NCBI GenBank assembly: GCA_015655615.1
Contig: JAATES010000285.1
Location: forward strand, 1 to 5,625
DNA length: 5,625 nt
Source of the DNA: Actinomycetales bacterium
GTDB lineage: Bacteria > Actinomycetota > Actinomycetes > Actinomycetales > Cellulomonadaceae
Reading direction: 5' to 3'
In this document: positions 5,279 through 5,625 of the stretch, piece by piece
Position numbering within the stretch: the first letter of the stretch is position 1
How the letters are laid out: the number at the start of each line of letters is the position of its first letter
Made by a program: the position numbers and the translations under genes
The notes under the pieces: generated by a model
Seen by the model: only the letters and a program-made list of their open reading frames with translations
What the model was told of the DNA's origin: nothing
The model's database searches: none

Positions 5279-5310
5279 GCACCTCATCCTCGGAACGACG
5301 GAAGGCTGAC

Positions 5311-5625
5311 ATGCCCACCACAGACGGCGGCGTGCTCTCGCCGCTGGACGAAGCCGGTATCGCCGCGGCGGTGGCTCGTGCGATCGACGCTGCCGCGCAG
5401 GCCTCCACGATCGACGAGCTCAAGGCGGCCCGGCTCGCCCACAGCGGGGACACCTCGGCGTTGGCGCTGGTGAATCGCGCGATCGGCGCACTCCCGGGCC
5501 CGGACAAGGCCGTCGCAGGAAAACTGGTCGGACCAGCACGCGGGCGGATCGGCAAGGCTTTCGCGGCCCGGCTCGCCGAGCTCGAGGCCGAGCGCGCCGA
5601 GCGAGTGATCCGTGAGGAGTCCGTC
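5311..5625 (+). CDS. pheS: Phenylalanyl-tRNA synthetase alpha subunit (5' part)
   Basis: PheS forms the catalytic alpha subunit of the alpha2-beta2 enzyme that charges tRNA-Phe with phenylalanine. The window holds the first 105 codons, and the frame stays open to the right edge. This is the N-terminal tRNA-binding coiled-coil region rather than the catalytic core. Residues 11-40 form the first helix (PLDEAGIAAAVARAIDAAA, then TIDELKAARLAHSGD). The segment LALVNRAIGALPGPDKAVAG (51-70) and VGPARGRIGKAFAARLAELEAE (73-94) match the actinobacterial form of the family turn and second long helix. The ATG has GAAGG (5301-5305) five bases upstream. pheT is expected downstream but is not in view. The assignment relies on the N-terminal pattern and on its position after the infC-rpmI-rplT-methyltransferase block. 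Confidence 0.9.
   Translation, partial: MPTTDGGVLSPLDEAGIAAAVARAIDAAAQASTIDELKAARLAHSGDTSALALVNRAIGALPGPDKAVAGKLVGPARGRIGKAFAARLAELEAERAERVIREESV

Noticed and set aside
5143..5310. T-box or tRNA-responsive leader before pheS
   Set aside because: The likely leader is only about 53 bases and has neither the T-box bulge sequence nor a specifier stem. The small hairpin at 5261-5278 does not resemble one.
1..5625. Mobile element, CRISPR array, defence system or tRNA gene
   Set aside because: I found no direct-repeat array, transposase or integrase motif, terminal inverted repeats or tRNA cloverleaf. All substantial coding regions belong to translation genes or the regulator-transporter pair.

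Overview
The window is a high-GC stretch of chromosome from an actinobacterium. Gene order, the actinobacterial form of each protein, and TAnnnT-type -10 elements all point that way. A Micrococcales member such as a Brachybacterium relative is my best guess, but that is an impression from the protein sequences and not a search result. Most of the window is the conserved translation block infC-rpmI-rplT, followed by a SPOUT RNA methyltransferase and then pheS.

Layout: (1) 1-398, minus strand, is the 5' part of a DUF1844 gene that runs off the left edge. (2) 399-804 is a 406-base divergent region. It holds promoter candidates for both sides and a long infC 5' leader with a terminator-like hairpin. 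(3) 805-2144, plus strand, carries infC (IF3), rpmI (L35) and rplT (L20). infC most probably starts at an AUC codon. A stable hairpin lies in every gap between cistrons. (4) 2210-3130, plus strand, is a TrmH/SpoU-family rRNA 2'-O-methyltransferase. (5) 3104-5085, minus strand, is a two-gene unit: a DeoR-family repressor followed by an MFS transporter, coupled by an ATGA overlap. The transporter gene's 3' end overlaps the methyltransferase gene's 3' end by 27 bp. (6) 5086-5310 is a divergent promoter region with an operator-like nested palindrome over the deoR -35 element. (7) 5311-5625, plus strand, is the 5' part of pheS, which runs off the right edge.

How they work together: IF3, L35, L20, the rRNA methyltransferase and phenylalanyl-tRNA synthetase are all translation functions. 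The deoR-MFS unit looks like an independently regulated accessory transport module placed between the methyltransferase and pheS. It is probably autorepressed by its own DeoR protein. Its substrate cannot be read from the sequence.

I see no phage, transposon, CRISPR, toxin-antitoxin or other novel defence-type system here. The most interesting signals are regulatory: the AUC start of infC, the attenuator-like infC leader, and the DeoR operator architecture.
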